64,000 nucleotides of DNA from positions 422,353-486,352 of the forward strand of contig WMKK01000003.1 in the NCBI GenBank assembly GCA_012295225.1, read 5' to 3'. A program made the translations under genes and the position numbers. Below are positions 56,856 through 64,000 of the stretch, piece by piece. Position 1 is the stretch's first letter. The number at the start of each line of letters is the position of its first letter. The notes under the pieces were generated by a model. That model searched no databases and was not told where the DNA came from. It saw nothing but the letters and a program-made list of their open reading frames with translations. The stretch is from Ostreococcus mediterraneus. Its lineage: Eukaryota; Chlorophyta; Mamiellophyceae; Mamiellales; Bathycoccaceae.

Positions 56856-58439
56856 ATGCGCTCGTGGTTACGCCGTGGTGCGTCGACGACGACGACGACG
56901 ACGACCGTCGCGCCTTCGTTCTACGCGTGTCCAAAGCCGTACGAAACGATGTCGCGATGGATGATCGTGTCACACGCCGGCGCGGCGGATGCGACGACGA
57001 CGGCAGAGGTGGAGAAGGCGAACGCGAGTTCTTCGATTGCGTTGTGCCGTGCGCACGAGGAATCGCGCGCCCGTGCGCCGCGCTCGACGCTCTGGGTGGA
57101 AGAAGACGAGCGTGATGCTTTGCCGAACACGTGTGCGGTGGTGCGGGACGTGTTCGTGGCGGCTGAAACGCGGGAGACGCCGTTGCGAGAGGCGTTGCGC
57201 GCGAGCGCGACCGCGAGCGGCCGCGCGGCTGTGGTCGTCGCGAGGGATGTTCTGTGCGCGCCCTCCACACCAATGGTTGTGGACGTGTACGAACGCCGTG
57301 ACGTGCTCGGGACGTTCGCGCTGACGCACGCGGGGCGGGACTTGTTTGAGTGGTTGCGCGAGCGCGGGGTGGAGACGCGGGTAACCGACGGCACGGACGG
57401 TCGCGAGTTAGATTTCGACACCGAGCGCGAGCGAGGGAAGTCGACCAATGTCGAGGTGATCTATTCGACGACATACGTCCCTCAAGACGTGGCTCGGGCG
57501 CAAAGCTCGAACACATGCGTGATGGTGGCGCCGAACGCGTTTGGGTCCAACGCGCAAGCGGCGCGCGATAACCACTTTATGGGATCTACTGGAACCATGA
57601 CCGCACGTGAGGTGCGCGAAAGCGCCTTGGCGGAATTCAAAGGCCTCTACCAAGGTTTGCGCGACATTGGCGTGCGCGTGCACTTATTCGCGCACGATTT
57701 GAAGCACAATACTCCGGACGCGGTGTTTCCAAACAACTGGCACACCGTTCGCGGCGGGACGTTAAAATTGTTTCCAATGAAGGATGAAAACAGGCGATTA
57801 GAGCGCCGAGAAGACATAATCGAGTACTTGCTCGAGCGCAACAAAGGATTGAAGCTCGATGATTCGTTGCTTGCGCACGAACACGGCGACGCGCCCAAGT
57901 TTCTTGAAGGCACGGGTTCGCTCGTCATTGACCACGTCAACGCGCTCGCATACGTCGCCGTGTCCGAACGCGCGCACATCGACGTGGTGAAAGAGTACTG
58001 TGCATCTGAAATCCTCGAGCCCGTGACGTTCGTCGCCAAAGACGCCAAAGGCCGCGTGATTTATCACACCAACGTCATGATGAGCGTATGTTCCACCGTC
58101 GCCATCGCGTGCTTGGAATCCATCGCCTCCGACGACGACCGTCGTCGCGTTCGCGACGCCCTCACGACATCCCACGCACACACGCGCGAACTCGTCGACA
58201 TCACCCTCGACCAAGTGAACGAATTCTGTGGCAACGTCATCGAGGTGCGCGACGGTTCCGGCGCGCCCGCGCTCGCCCTCTCCCGCCGCGCGTACGACGC
58301 CTTCACCCCACACCAGCGCGCCATGCTCTCCCGCCACTTCGCCTCCTTCGTCGTTGCGACATTCGACGTCATCGAACGCATCGGTGGCGGCGGCGTGCGT
58401 TGCGCGATCGCCGAAACGTTCCACGCTAGTCCCTTGTAA
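56856..58439 (+). CDS. CtlX-like amidinotransferase-fold protein with N-terminal extension
   Basis: About 527 residues from the ATG at 56856; other in-frame ATGs at 56772, 56790 and 56949. The C-terminal 340 residues have the marks of the citrulline-utilising hydrolase/arginine-deiminase-like family: VMVAPNAFGSNAQAARDNHF, VRVHLFAHDLKHNTPDAVFPNNWH and LEGTGSLVIDHVNALAYVAVSERAH (the Gly-Ser-x-x-x-D region), plus a Cys in VYHTNVMMSVC-type text near the end (here YHTNVMMSVC). These align with catalytic His and Cys sites of the family. The first ~185 residues, which contain a cysteine-hydrolase-like VYERRDVLGTFALTHAG and a hypothetical alpha/beta part, are not typical and may be a second domain. 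The substrate is unknown; bacterial relatives act on citrulline. A bacterial or plastid origin is possible. Confidence 0.8.
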   Translation: MRSWLRRGASTTTTTTTVAPSFYACPKPYETMSRWMIVSHAGAADATTTAEVEKANASSSIALCRAHEESRARAPRSTLWVEEDERDALPNTCAVVRDVFVAAETRETPLREALRASATASGRAAVVVARDVLCAPSTPMVVDVYERRDVLGTFALTHAGRDLFEWLRERGVETRVTDGTDGRELDFDTERERGKSTNVEVIYSTTYVPQDVARAQSSNTCVMVAPNAFGSNAQAARDNHFMGSTGTMTAREVRESALAEFKGLYQGLRDIGVRVHLFAHDLKHNTPDAVFPNNWHTVRGGTLKLFPMKDENRRLERREDIIEYLLERNKGLKLDDSLLAHEHGDAPKFLEGTGSLVIDHVNALAYVAVSERAHIDVVKEYCASEILEPVTFVAKDAKGRVIYHTNVMMSVCSTVAIACLESIASDDDRRRVRDALTTSHAHTRELVDITLDQVNEFCGNVIEVRDGSGAPALALSRRAYDAFTPHQRAMLSRHFASFVVATFDVIERIGGGGVRCAIAETFHASPL

Positions 58440-58712
58440 CGCCTCGTCCCGCCAGCCATCCTTCCAACGCTTCAGAAAAGAACTAAAACAGTCCCCCAAT
58501 CGACCAATCACGACCCAAACCCAAAGTGTCGGTTCGAATTCCCTCAAAAACACCCAGAAGTGCCGTCAGACCCCCCCTGTTGATTTATCCACTTTTCACG
58601 CGCGCGATCGATCGCGTCCGCGCGCCATACCGCGCCGCCTCGCGCCTCCGCCTCGCGCGCGCGCACGAACACACGCGACTCGCCTCCACCGCGCCGCGCG
58701 TCGTGACTCGTC

Positions 58713-60272
58713 ATGTCTCTCGCCCCGAGCGCGTCGACGACGGCGCATTCGCGCGCGCATTCGCGCCGTGCGATGCGCGGCACCCCATGCATCGGTCGCG
58801 AACCGACGTGCGGGTCTCTCGCGCGCGGTCGACGCGCGATGCGCGTGCGGGGAGCGATACAGGTGGATACGGTGATGCCTCGTCCCGGTGCGCGCGTCGC
58901 GGCGGGGCTTGAGGTGCCGTCGTACGAGCACGTACGCGCGGCGTACGAGCGCGTGACGGAAGGGGTGGTGCGCAGTCGATGCACGCACAGCGCGGCGTTG
59001 AGCGAGCAAACGGGGATGAATTTGCACTTGAAACATGAATGGGAGCAGTTTACTGGGAGTTTTAAGGAACGTGGGGCACGGAATGCGCTTTTAGCGCTCG
59101 ATGCGGAGCAGAGAGCGCGAGGGGTGATCGCGGCGAGCGCCGGGAATCACGCGTTGGCGTTGGCGTATCACGGCAAGTTGTTAAACATTCCTGTGACGGT
59201 GATTATGCCGTCGATTGCGCCGTTGACGAAGATTACCAAGTGCCGAAAACTTGGTGCGAGAGTGATTTTAGAAGGGGATACGATTGCGGATGCTGCGGCG
59301 CACGCGCACGCGACGTACGTCACGAAGGAGGGGTTGAAATACATCAACGGTTTCGACGACTTTGAAATCATTTCGGGCGCGGGGTCTGTTGGGATTGAGA
59401 TGTTAGAGGACGTACGTAACGCCGATGCGGTGGTCATCCCCGTTGGTGGTGGTGGTTTAATCGCGGGCGTGGCTTTGGCGATTAAGCAATTGAAGCCTAA
59501 CTGTTTGGTCATCGGCGTCGAACCGGAGCGCTGCGCATCCATGTCCATGGCGCTCGCCGCAGGTGAGCCAGTCAAGGCGCCGACGACCGCAACGTTGGCG
59601 GATGGTCTTGCCGTCCCTACCGTCGGACCGCGATCGTTCCAAACCGTCAAGGACTTGATCGATAAGGTTGTTTTGGTGTCCGAGTCCGACATCGCCGTCG
59701 CCATGCTTCGTTTGCTCGAGAATGAAAAGCTCATTCAAGAAGGCGCGGGTATCTCCGGTTTGGCTGCGTGCTTGGCAGGTAAGCTTCCGGAACTTCAAGG
59801 CAAGACGGTCGTTGTGGCCATGTGTGGCGGTAACATTGATACCAGCACGCTCGGATATGTCTTGGAACGTGGTTTGGTTGCCGACGGACGTCTCGTTCGG
59901 TTCTCGTGCGTCGTCCCTGATCGACCAGGCGGCATCGCCGGTTTGTGCAACAAGATTGCCAAGGTTGGCGCATCCATTAAGCACATTGTGCACGAGCGCG
60001 CGTGGTTGCAAGAAGAATCTCACTGTGTGCTCGTTGACGTCGAGTGCGAAGTGACCGACATGAACATGTCCGAGTCGCTCTTCAACGAAATCAACGAAAA
60101 CTATACGTTGAAGACGGCCAACTTTGGACCGTTGAGCAAAAGACAACAGCTGAAGAGTAAGATGGGTTCGGAATTAACAGATGACGTGACCAACCCCATC
60201 ACTGCGTGCGAAGTTATGGATGACGATTGCGAAATCGTCTACCCGAGCACGGATGAAGACGCCGAAGATTGA
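58713..60272 (+). CDS. Threonine deaminase (dehydratase), single-ACT type
   Basis: A 519-residue protein. The N-terminal ~65 residues are Arg/Ser/Ala-rich (plastid or mitochondrial targeting). Fold-type II PLP enzyme: TGSFKERGARNAL with the PLP Lys118, SAGNHALALA, the Gly loop VVIPVGGGGLIAG near 243 and MCGGNID near 370. One ACT domain at about 390-460 (RFSCVVPDRPGGIAGLC). It matches the short, single-ACT IlvA/TdcB-like class; the plant and bacterial biosynthetic OMR1/IlvA has a longer C-terminal regulatory part with two ACT-like units. It turns L-threonine to 2-oxobutanoate, the first step to isoleucine. The acidic tail (EIVYPSTDEDAED) is unusual. Start chosen at the ATG 58713. Confidence 0.9.
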   Translation: MSLAPSASTTAHSRAHSRRAMRGTPCIGREPTCGSLARGRRAMRVRGAIQVDTVMPRPGARVAAGLEVPSYEHVRAAYERVTEGVVRSRCTHSAALSEQTGMNLHLKHEWEQFTGSFKERGARNALLALDAEQRARGVIAASAGNHALALAYHGKLLNIPVTVIMPSIAPLTKITKCRKLGARVILEGDTIADAAAHAHATYVTKEGLKYINGFDDFEIISGAGSVGIEMLEDVRNADAVVIPVGGGGLIAGVALAIKQLKPNCLVIGVEPERCASMSMALAAGEPVKAPTTATLADGLAVPTVGPRSFQTVKDLIDKVVLVSESDIAVAMLRLLENEKLIQEGAGISGLAACLAGKLPELQGKTVVVAMCGGNIDTSTLGYVLERGLVADGRLVRFSCVVPDRPGGIAGLCNKIAKVGASIKHIVHERAWLQEESHCVLVDVECEVTDMNMSESLFNEINENYTLKTANFGPLSKRQQLKSKMGSELTDDVTNPITACEVMDDDCEIVYPSTDEDAED

Positions 60273-60378
60273 ACAAAAAAACGAAAATCAAAAGACACGC
60301 GCGCGCAAGCGACATAAATTCCTCATCAAGTCACGCGCCGAAGCCGGCGCGAGACTTTGCTTGTATATACTAACTCAA

Positions 60379-60388
60379 TTACATTACA
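60379..60388 (-). terminator. Paired TGTAA motifs of the 60.4-kb gene
   Basis: TTACATTACA on the plus strand gives two TGTAA for the minus transcript, about 40 nt past its stop at 60426. Confidence 0.4.
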
Positions 60389-60425
60389 ACACCAACTCTA
60401 AGCGACCTAAGCGACTCCTAACCTC

Positions 60426-61235
60426 CTATATAATCGACGTTTCGGCGGCGTGCTTTCCACGCTCAACGACGGTGTCTGTTTCCTCGGCGCCGATGGCGTC
60501 TTGGATGGATACCATCGCATCCGCGATGAGCGCATCGGACAGCGCCATGGACGAGCCGTTTGGAAGTACGACACCGACAAAGACGCCAATAAACATGCTC
60601 GCACGCTCACACAACTCGATGTCGACGTTTCGACTCTTCGCGTATACAGAGCACGTCGTGCTCATACCATTTCTACGCATGAAATCGCGCTGGTACTCTT
60701 GATCGTCGGCGACGACGGCAAGAAGTAGCTCTAAGGCGTACCCTTTAACGCTGGAAGGCGTGTCGTCATCTCGTAACCGTCCGAGCAACGTCTCCATGTG
60801 CTCACCGACAAGATTTGAACGCAACGCGGGCGCGTGAATGACGACGCCGCGCATCAATTCCAGCGCGCGCAGCCGCGACTCGTGACTGTGCGTCGATTTA
60901 TCATCACACGCGATACTCATGAGTTTATCGATCACGTCACACTCACCAACTTGTAACGCACTTTCAAGCGTCAAACACGCCATCGCGGCGTCCTCGTGCG
61001 TCGCCATGTCGTCTAAATACTCCACCCACTCCGCCATGACGGCGAGCCGTTCGCGCTCGTTTTCGCTCGCTAACCCGGCGTTCAAACGCTCCACCGAGGC
61101 TCGAACGCTCACTGATACGTGCTCGCGGTCTAAAACATCCACGAGCGATCGCCATTCGGGTTCCCACGCCTCGGTGTTGAACCGCCGCCAGAATGGCTCC
61201 ACGTGTCCTCTGACGCGCGCCTGGCTGAAAGTCAT
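60426..61235 (-). CDS. Helical-repeat protein, possibly Cdc14 (SIN)-like; 5' exon likely missing
   Basis: 269 residues from the ATG at 61235. Almost all alpha-helical, ARM-like. The block LRDDDTPSSVKGYALELLLAVVAD, FMRRNGMSTTCSVYAKSRN and ERASMFIGVFV resembles in spacing the fungal septation-initiation-network protein Cdc14 (not the phosphatase), but only by eye. An ACTGAC branch signature (GACTGAC, rc of 61256-61262) and acceptor CCGCAG stand directly before this ATG, so the ATG is the first codon of an exon. A further exon with extra N-terminal residues, or a 5'-UTR exon, must lie upstream on this strand. I could not place its donor. Confidence 0.7.
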   Translation of the reverse strand: MTFSQARVRGHVEPFWRRFNTEAWEPEWRSLVDVLDREHVSVSVRASVERLNAGLASENERERLAVMAEWVEYLDDMATHEDAAMACLTLESALQVGECDVIDKLMSIACDDKSTHSHESRLRALELMRGVVIHAPALRSNLVGEHMETLLGRLRDDDTPSSVKGYALELLLAVVADDQEYQRDFMRRNGMSTTCSVYAKSRNVDIELCERASMFIGVFVGVVLPNGSSMALSDALIADAMVSIQDAIGAEETDTVVERGKHAAETSII

Positions 61236-62158
61236 CTGCGGGCGCGTTTATCCCAGTCAGTCTTTGTCAAACAATAAATACATCGAGCGCGACGAGTGTG
61301 TGTGTGCGCGCGCGCGCGCGTGCGGTTCTCACATGTGAGTGATGGATCAGACTTTGTATACGTTATGGTTCGTCACCGGCGCGAAACGGTTCGGTCGCGC
61401 GAAAACGATGCATGAGCACACGCGATTCGCCGCGAGAACGCTGACGCCGACGCGGGTTCCATGAATACGACGTTCGGCACGATCGCGCGCGCACAGAAAC
61501 ACCAACAACACGACCACCCGCGCGCACACCGCGAAAACATTCGTATATACACCGCCCTTGTGACGTCGAAGCGCACGAATATAAAGCACCCGACGCGTAT
61601 CGTAAAGCGGCGCGCGACGACGCGTCGTCGCCTCTCGCGAACGAAATCCATCTCGCGTCGAGCCTTTCACGAGCACTGCATCGCTCACCAGTGCCGCAGC
61701 CGTGTCACCGACGCGCATCTTCACCGCGCGTCGCGTTCGCGCGTCGCCAGCGCCTCGCGCGCGCGCAACCGCGCACGAACACACCGCACACGACCCCACG
61801 CGTCGCTCGCGCCAGCACCCAACCACCGCGAATCCCATCGTCATCATTCGTCGCGAACCCCCCACCGTCGACCGCGCATCGGACCTTTTACCAAGAAGTC
61901 ATCGTCATCACATCCATCCATCTCGCGCCACCACCGCGTCGCGCGACGACGATATACGCACCGAAACACGCGATGCGCGACGACGCCGACGACGACGACG
62001 ACGTCGTCGTCCTCCGCGCGGGGTTCCGAGCACCGACGAGTCGCGCGTGCGCACCGCGCGGGACGACGCACACCGACCGTTGGCGTCACCGAATGCCGTC
62101 GCGCGCCGTTTCGCGCGCCAGACGACGACGCCGACCGACAGACGGAGGCGTCGACGCG
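61236..62158. other. Spacer with an unplaced first exon
   Basis: A 923-bp gap. 61236-61262 carries an acceptor and branch site for the minus-strand gene. 61296-61321 is (TG)n(CG)n. A minus-strand frame, 61347-61718, with ATG at 61718 (MRVGDTAAALVSDAVLVKG), is open but is not clearly coding and may hold the missing exon. TATATAC lies at about 61541. From 61,850 to the plus ATG the sequence is very GC-rich, as in the first part of the next gene. Confidence 0.45.
61296..61321. repeat. (TG)n(CG)n alternating purine-pyrimidine run
   Basis: About 26 bp of alternating TG then CG dinucleotides, which favours Z-DNA. It lies in the presumed first intron of the 60.4-kb gene. Confidence 0.75.
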
Positions 62159-64000
62159 ATGGTGACGTCGACGTCGTCGTCGGAGTCGTCGCGCGCGTCC
62201 GCGGCGTCGAACTGCGTGCTGACCGCCATCACGCGCTGGCCGTGCGCGACGTGCGGCGCGGCGCTGGCGTGCGCGTTCGCGCTCGGGGGTATCGGGTACG
62301 CCGTGGCGGGGCTCGAGATTAACACGGAGGGGTGGGAGACGCGCGGGACGGTGATTGCGAATGCGTACGCACCGTTGGGGGTGTATCGGGAGTCGTCGAC
62401 GAATGCTGGGGAGCCGAGGGATAGGAGGAGGCGCGCGCGACGGCGGTTGTTGGCGCGAGGGGACCAACCGGTGGAGGATTGCGATTGCGATTCCGATTGC
62501 GATTCCGCGAAGCGTCGTTCTTTGTTGCAATCGACGGCTTCGACGACGTGTGCGGTGCAAGATGGGAGCGATACGACGTTTATGTCGAGTAGTGAGAACT
62601 TGAATGTGATTTTCGCGGCGAAGGCGGGGGTGGATTTGTTGTCTCCGAATGCCATGGCGGATGCGTGCGAATTTTTTGAGGACGCCATCATGGCGGCGAG
62701 CGGATACTCGATGTACTGCGCGCGGGATGATTCGTGCACGTTGCCGTTGCCCACGGGGGAGAACACGGGCGAGGCGTGGAAGTGGTGGGGATTGAATTCG
62801 GCCACGTCGCCGAACGCGTTCAACGCGGATGATTACGCGCGATGCCAACGCGCGTACTCGTACGCGACGTACTTTTATTCGTCGAAGGGGTACACGAGCT
62901 GCAATGATTATCGAACGAACTCGGCGCTTCAAGCGTCGTTGGCCACGGCGAAGGCGAGTCTCGTTGCGTGTGCTACGGGTAAGGCGGCTGACGACAATTT
63001 CGTGTGCTCTACCGACGCATCGTTGCCGTACAGCACCGCGGCGTTGGATACGTTTTTTGGCGTGGGCGGTGTCGACAACTTGTCGTACACTAGGGGTTAT
63101 CTTCCAAACAAAAACAAGTGGTCTGGTGGAGTTAACTTTTGGAAGGGTGTGTCCGAATCAGGCTCTGCATCGTCTTCGAGCGAGTACTTCACCGTGGCGT
63201 GGGATTTTGACGACAACAGCGTTCGCGAACAAGTCGTCGACGAAAAGCTCATAGAAGACATGGCGTTGGCGGCGAGCGCCATCGTCGTCATCTTGGTTCT
63301 TATGTGGCTCCACACCGGGTCGGTGTTGTTGACGCTGGGTGGGGTGGTGCAAATTATCATGGCTTTCCCGTCGGCTCTGTTCTTGACTGGTGCGCTGTGC
63401 GGGATTTCGTTTTTCCCATTTCTAAACTTCATCGGCGTCTTTGTCATCGCCGGAATTGGCGCCGACGACTGTTTCGTCATGTACGATAAATGGATGATGG
63501 CCAAGTGCCGTTGTTTGCCTGGCGCAAACTCAAGAACAGTCGCCGAGCGATGCTACTGGGACTCATGCTGGGCGATGTTATTGACGAGTCTCACGACGTC
63601 AGCCGCGTTCTTCTCCAACGCTATCACGCCCATCGCTCCCATTCGCGTCTTCGCCCTCTTCATGGGTGGCATGGTGTTGTTCGATTACTTGTACGACATT
63701 ACGATTTTTGCTGCTCTTCTCGCGTGGCAGCACGATCGCGTCATCAAGCACGATATTTCTGGTAAGAACAGCGTTGGTTCTTGGGTTCTCGATTTCTGGG
63801 GATCGATTCGCAGACATCGCGCCAATAAAAACGCAGCCGCCGCGGGCAAACCTGCGGTGAAAGAAGGCGACGTGATTGACTCCAAACGTGATACTCGCTC
63901 AATCGAAGAGAGAATTCTCGGAGAAAAAGTGTTTCCAATCGTGAACAAGATTCGTTGGCCACTCGTACTCGTGCTCTGTGGTATTTTCTCTGGAGGTATG
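62159..64000 (+). CDS. Dispatched/Patched-like RND membrane protein, N-terminal part (runs off right edge)
   Basis: An open frame from the ATG at 62159 to the end: 614 residues visible. After a Ser-rich start, membrane helix 1 (about 30-55, ALACAFALGGIGYAVAG) is followed by a long lumenal loop (about 60-365) with an Asp/Cys repeat (DCDCDSDCDS) and many Cys. Then comes a bundle of helices with the RND/sterol-sensing order: ALAASAIVVILVLMWLHTG, GGVVQIIMAFPSALFL, FLNFIGVFVIAGIGADDCFV (the GADD of Patched, Dispatched and RND transporters, near 440), TSLTTSAAFFSNAITPI and RVFALFMGGMVLFDYLYD. A second half with the other helices should lie beyond the edge. Plant and algal relatives act as proton-driven lipid exporters, but here the substrate is unknown. 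Confidence 0.88.
   Translation, partial: MVTSTSSSESSRASAASNCVLTAITRWPCATCGAALACAFALGGIGYAVAGLEINTEGWETRGTVIANAYAPLGVYRESSTNAGEPRDRRRRARRRLLARGDQPVEDCDCDSDCDSAKRRSLLQSTASTTCAVQDGSDTTFMSSSENLNVIFAAKAGVDLLSPNAMADACEFFEDAIMAASGYSMYCARDDSCTLPLPTGENTGEAWKWWGLNSATSPNAFNADDYARCQRAYSYATYFYSSKGYTSCNDYRTNSALQASLATAKASLVACATGKAADDNFVCSTDASLPYSTAALDTFFGVGGVDNLSYTRGYLPNKNKWSGGVNFWKGVSESGSASSSSEYFTVAWDFDDNSVREQVVDEKLIEDMALAASAIVVILVLMWLHTGSVLLTLGGVVQIIMAFPSALFLTGALCGISFFPFLNFIGVFVIAGIGADDCFVMYDKWMMAKCRCLPGANSRTVAERCYWDSCWAMLLTSLTTSAAFFSNAITPIAPIRVFALFMGGMVLFDYLYDITIFAALLAWQHDRVIKHDISGKNSVGSWVLDFWGSIRRHRANKNAAAAGKPAVKEGDVIDSKRDTRSIEERILGEKVFPIVNKIRWPLVLVLCGIFSGGM

Noticed and set aside
58525-58550. GGTTCGAATTCC resembling a tRNA T-arm
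   Set aside because: The flanking five bases do not pair, and no anticodon or acceptor stem is found around it.
61844-62932. Minus-strand frame opposite the RND gene
   Set aside because: Arg/His-rich translation without domains, antisense to a clear RND protein.
1-64000. CRISPR, integrase, transposase or virus-like elements
   Set aside because: No spaced repeats, reverse transcriptase, integrase or capsid-type frames were recognised on either strand; repeats present are short simple or minisatellite types.

Overview
The window looks like nuclear DNA of a picoplanktonic green alga of the Mamiellales, most likely Ostreococcus or a close relative. The reasons are tight gene packing (about 32 genes in 64 kb, most spacers 30-400 bp), high GC, short introns, plant-type gene families (STY-type ACT kinase, HISN7/IMPL2, lumenal DEG protease, PEX5, plastid-targeted proteins) and green-algal TGTAA motifs after many stop codons. 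I see no operons, CRISPR arrays, rRNA, tRNA or transposons. The organism call is inference from gene content and layout.

Layout. 0-13 kb: the 5' part of a giant coiled-coil gene (minus), an ACT-domain Raf-like kinase, a SMIM8-like mini membrane protein, a membrane/thrombospondin-like/coiled-coil/helical-repeat protein and a second Raf-like kinase. 13-21 kb: RMDN-type TPR protein, GNL1-type circularly permuted GTPase, a plastid-targeted protein, DNAJC17, UBE2N (Ubc13) and a nucleotide-sugar transporter. 21-29 kb: PIG-T, PEX5, N-myristoyltransferase, a TMEM184/LAZ1 protein and a plastid Rossmann-like protein. 29-38 kb: p115/Uso1, Shewanella-like phosphatase, a small one-pass membrane protein, PhzF-like protein, histidinol-phosphate phosphatase, UBE2K and a secreted orphan. 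38-53 kb: UvrD/SRS2-like helicase, a PDI with one degenerate active site, DUF445 protein, lumenal DEG protease, a repeat-bearing unknown, a second large membrane coiled-coil/ARM-like protein and NIFK. 53-64 kb: ATG9, GDT1/TMEM165, a CtlX-like amidinotransferase-fold protein, threonine deaminase, a helical-repeat protein and the 5' part of a Dispatched/Patched-like RND protein running off the right edge.

Splicing. I could place ten introns. Each is the only one found in its gene and lies near the 5' end. All ten have an ACTGAC branch-site heptamer 22-43 nt before the acceptor, and nearly all donors are GTRCG. With this signature I recovered first exons that a simple reading-frame search misses: the coiled-coil gene at the left edge, RMDN, UBE2N, DNAJC17, PEX5, ATG9, a 9-nt first exon at 34.5 kb and others. 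An eleventh acceptor lies exactly against the ATG at 61235, with its donor unresolved.

The genes are ordinary housekeeping functions placed side by side: secretory/endomembrane system (p115, PIG-T, PDI, sugar transporter, ATG9, GDT1), ubiquitin conjugation, peroxisome import, amino-acid metabolism and signalling. I do not see a compact multi-gene system. The least explained items are the large membrane/coiled-coil/helical-repeat proteins, the repeat-bearing gene at 46.4-47.9 kb, and the two orphan membrane or secreted proteins at 34 and 38 kb.
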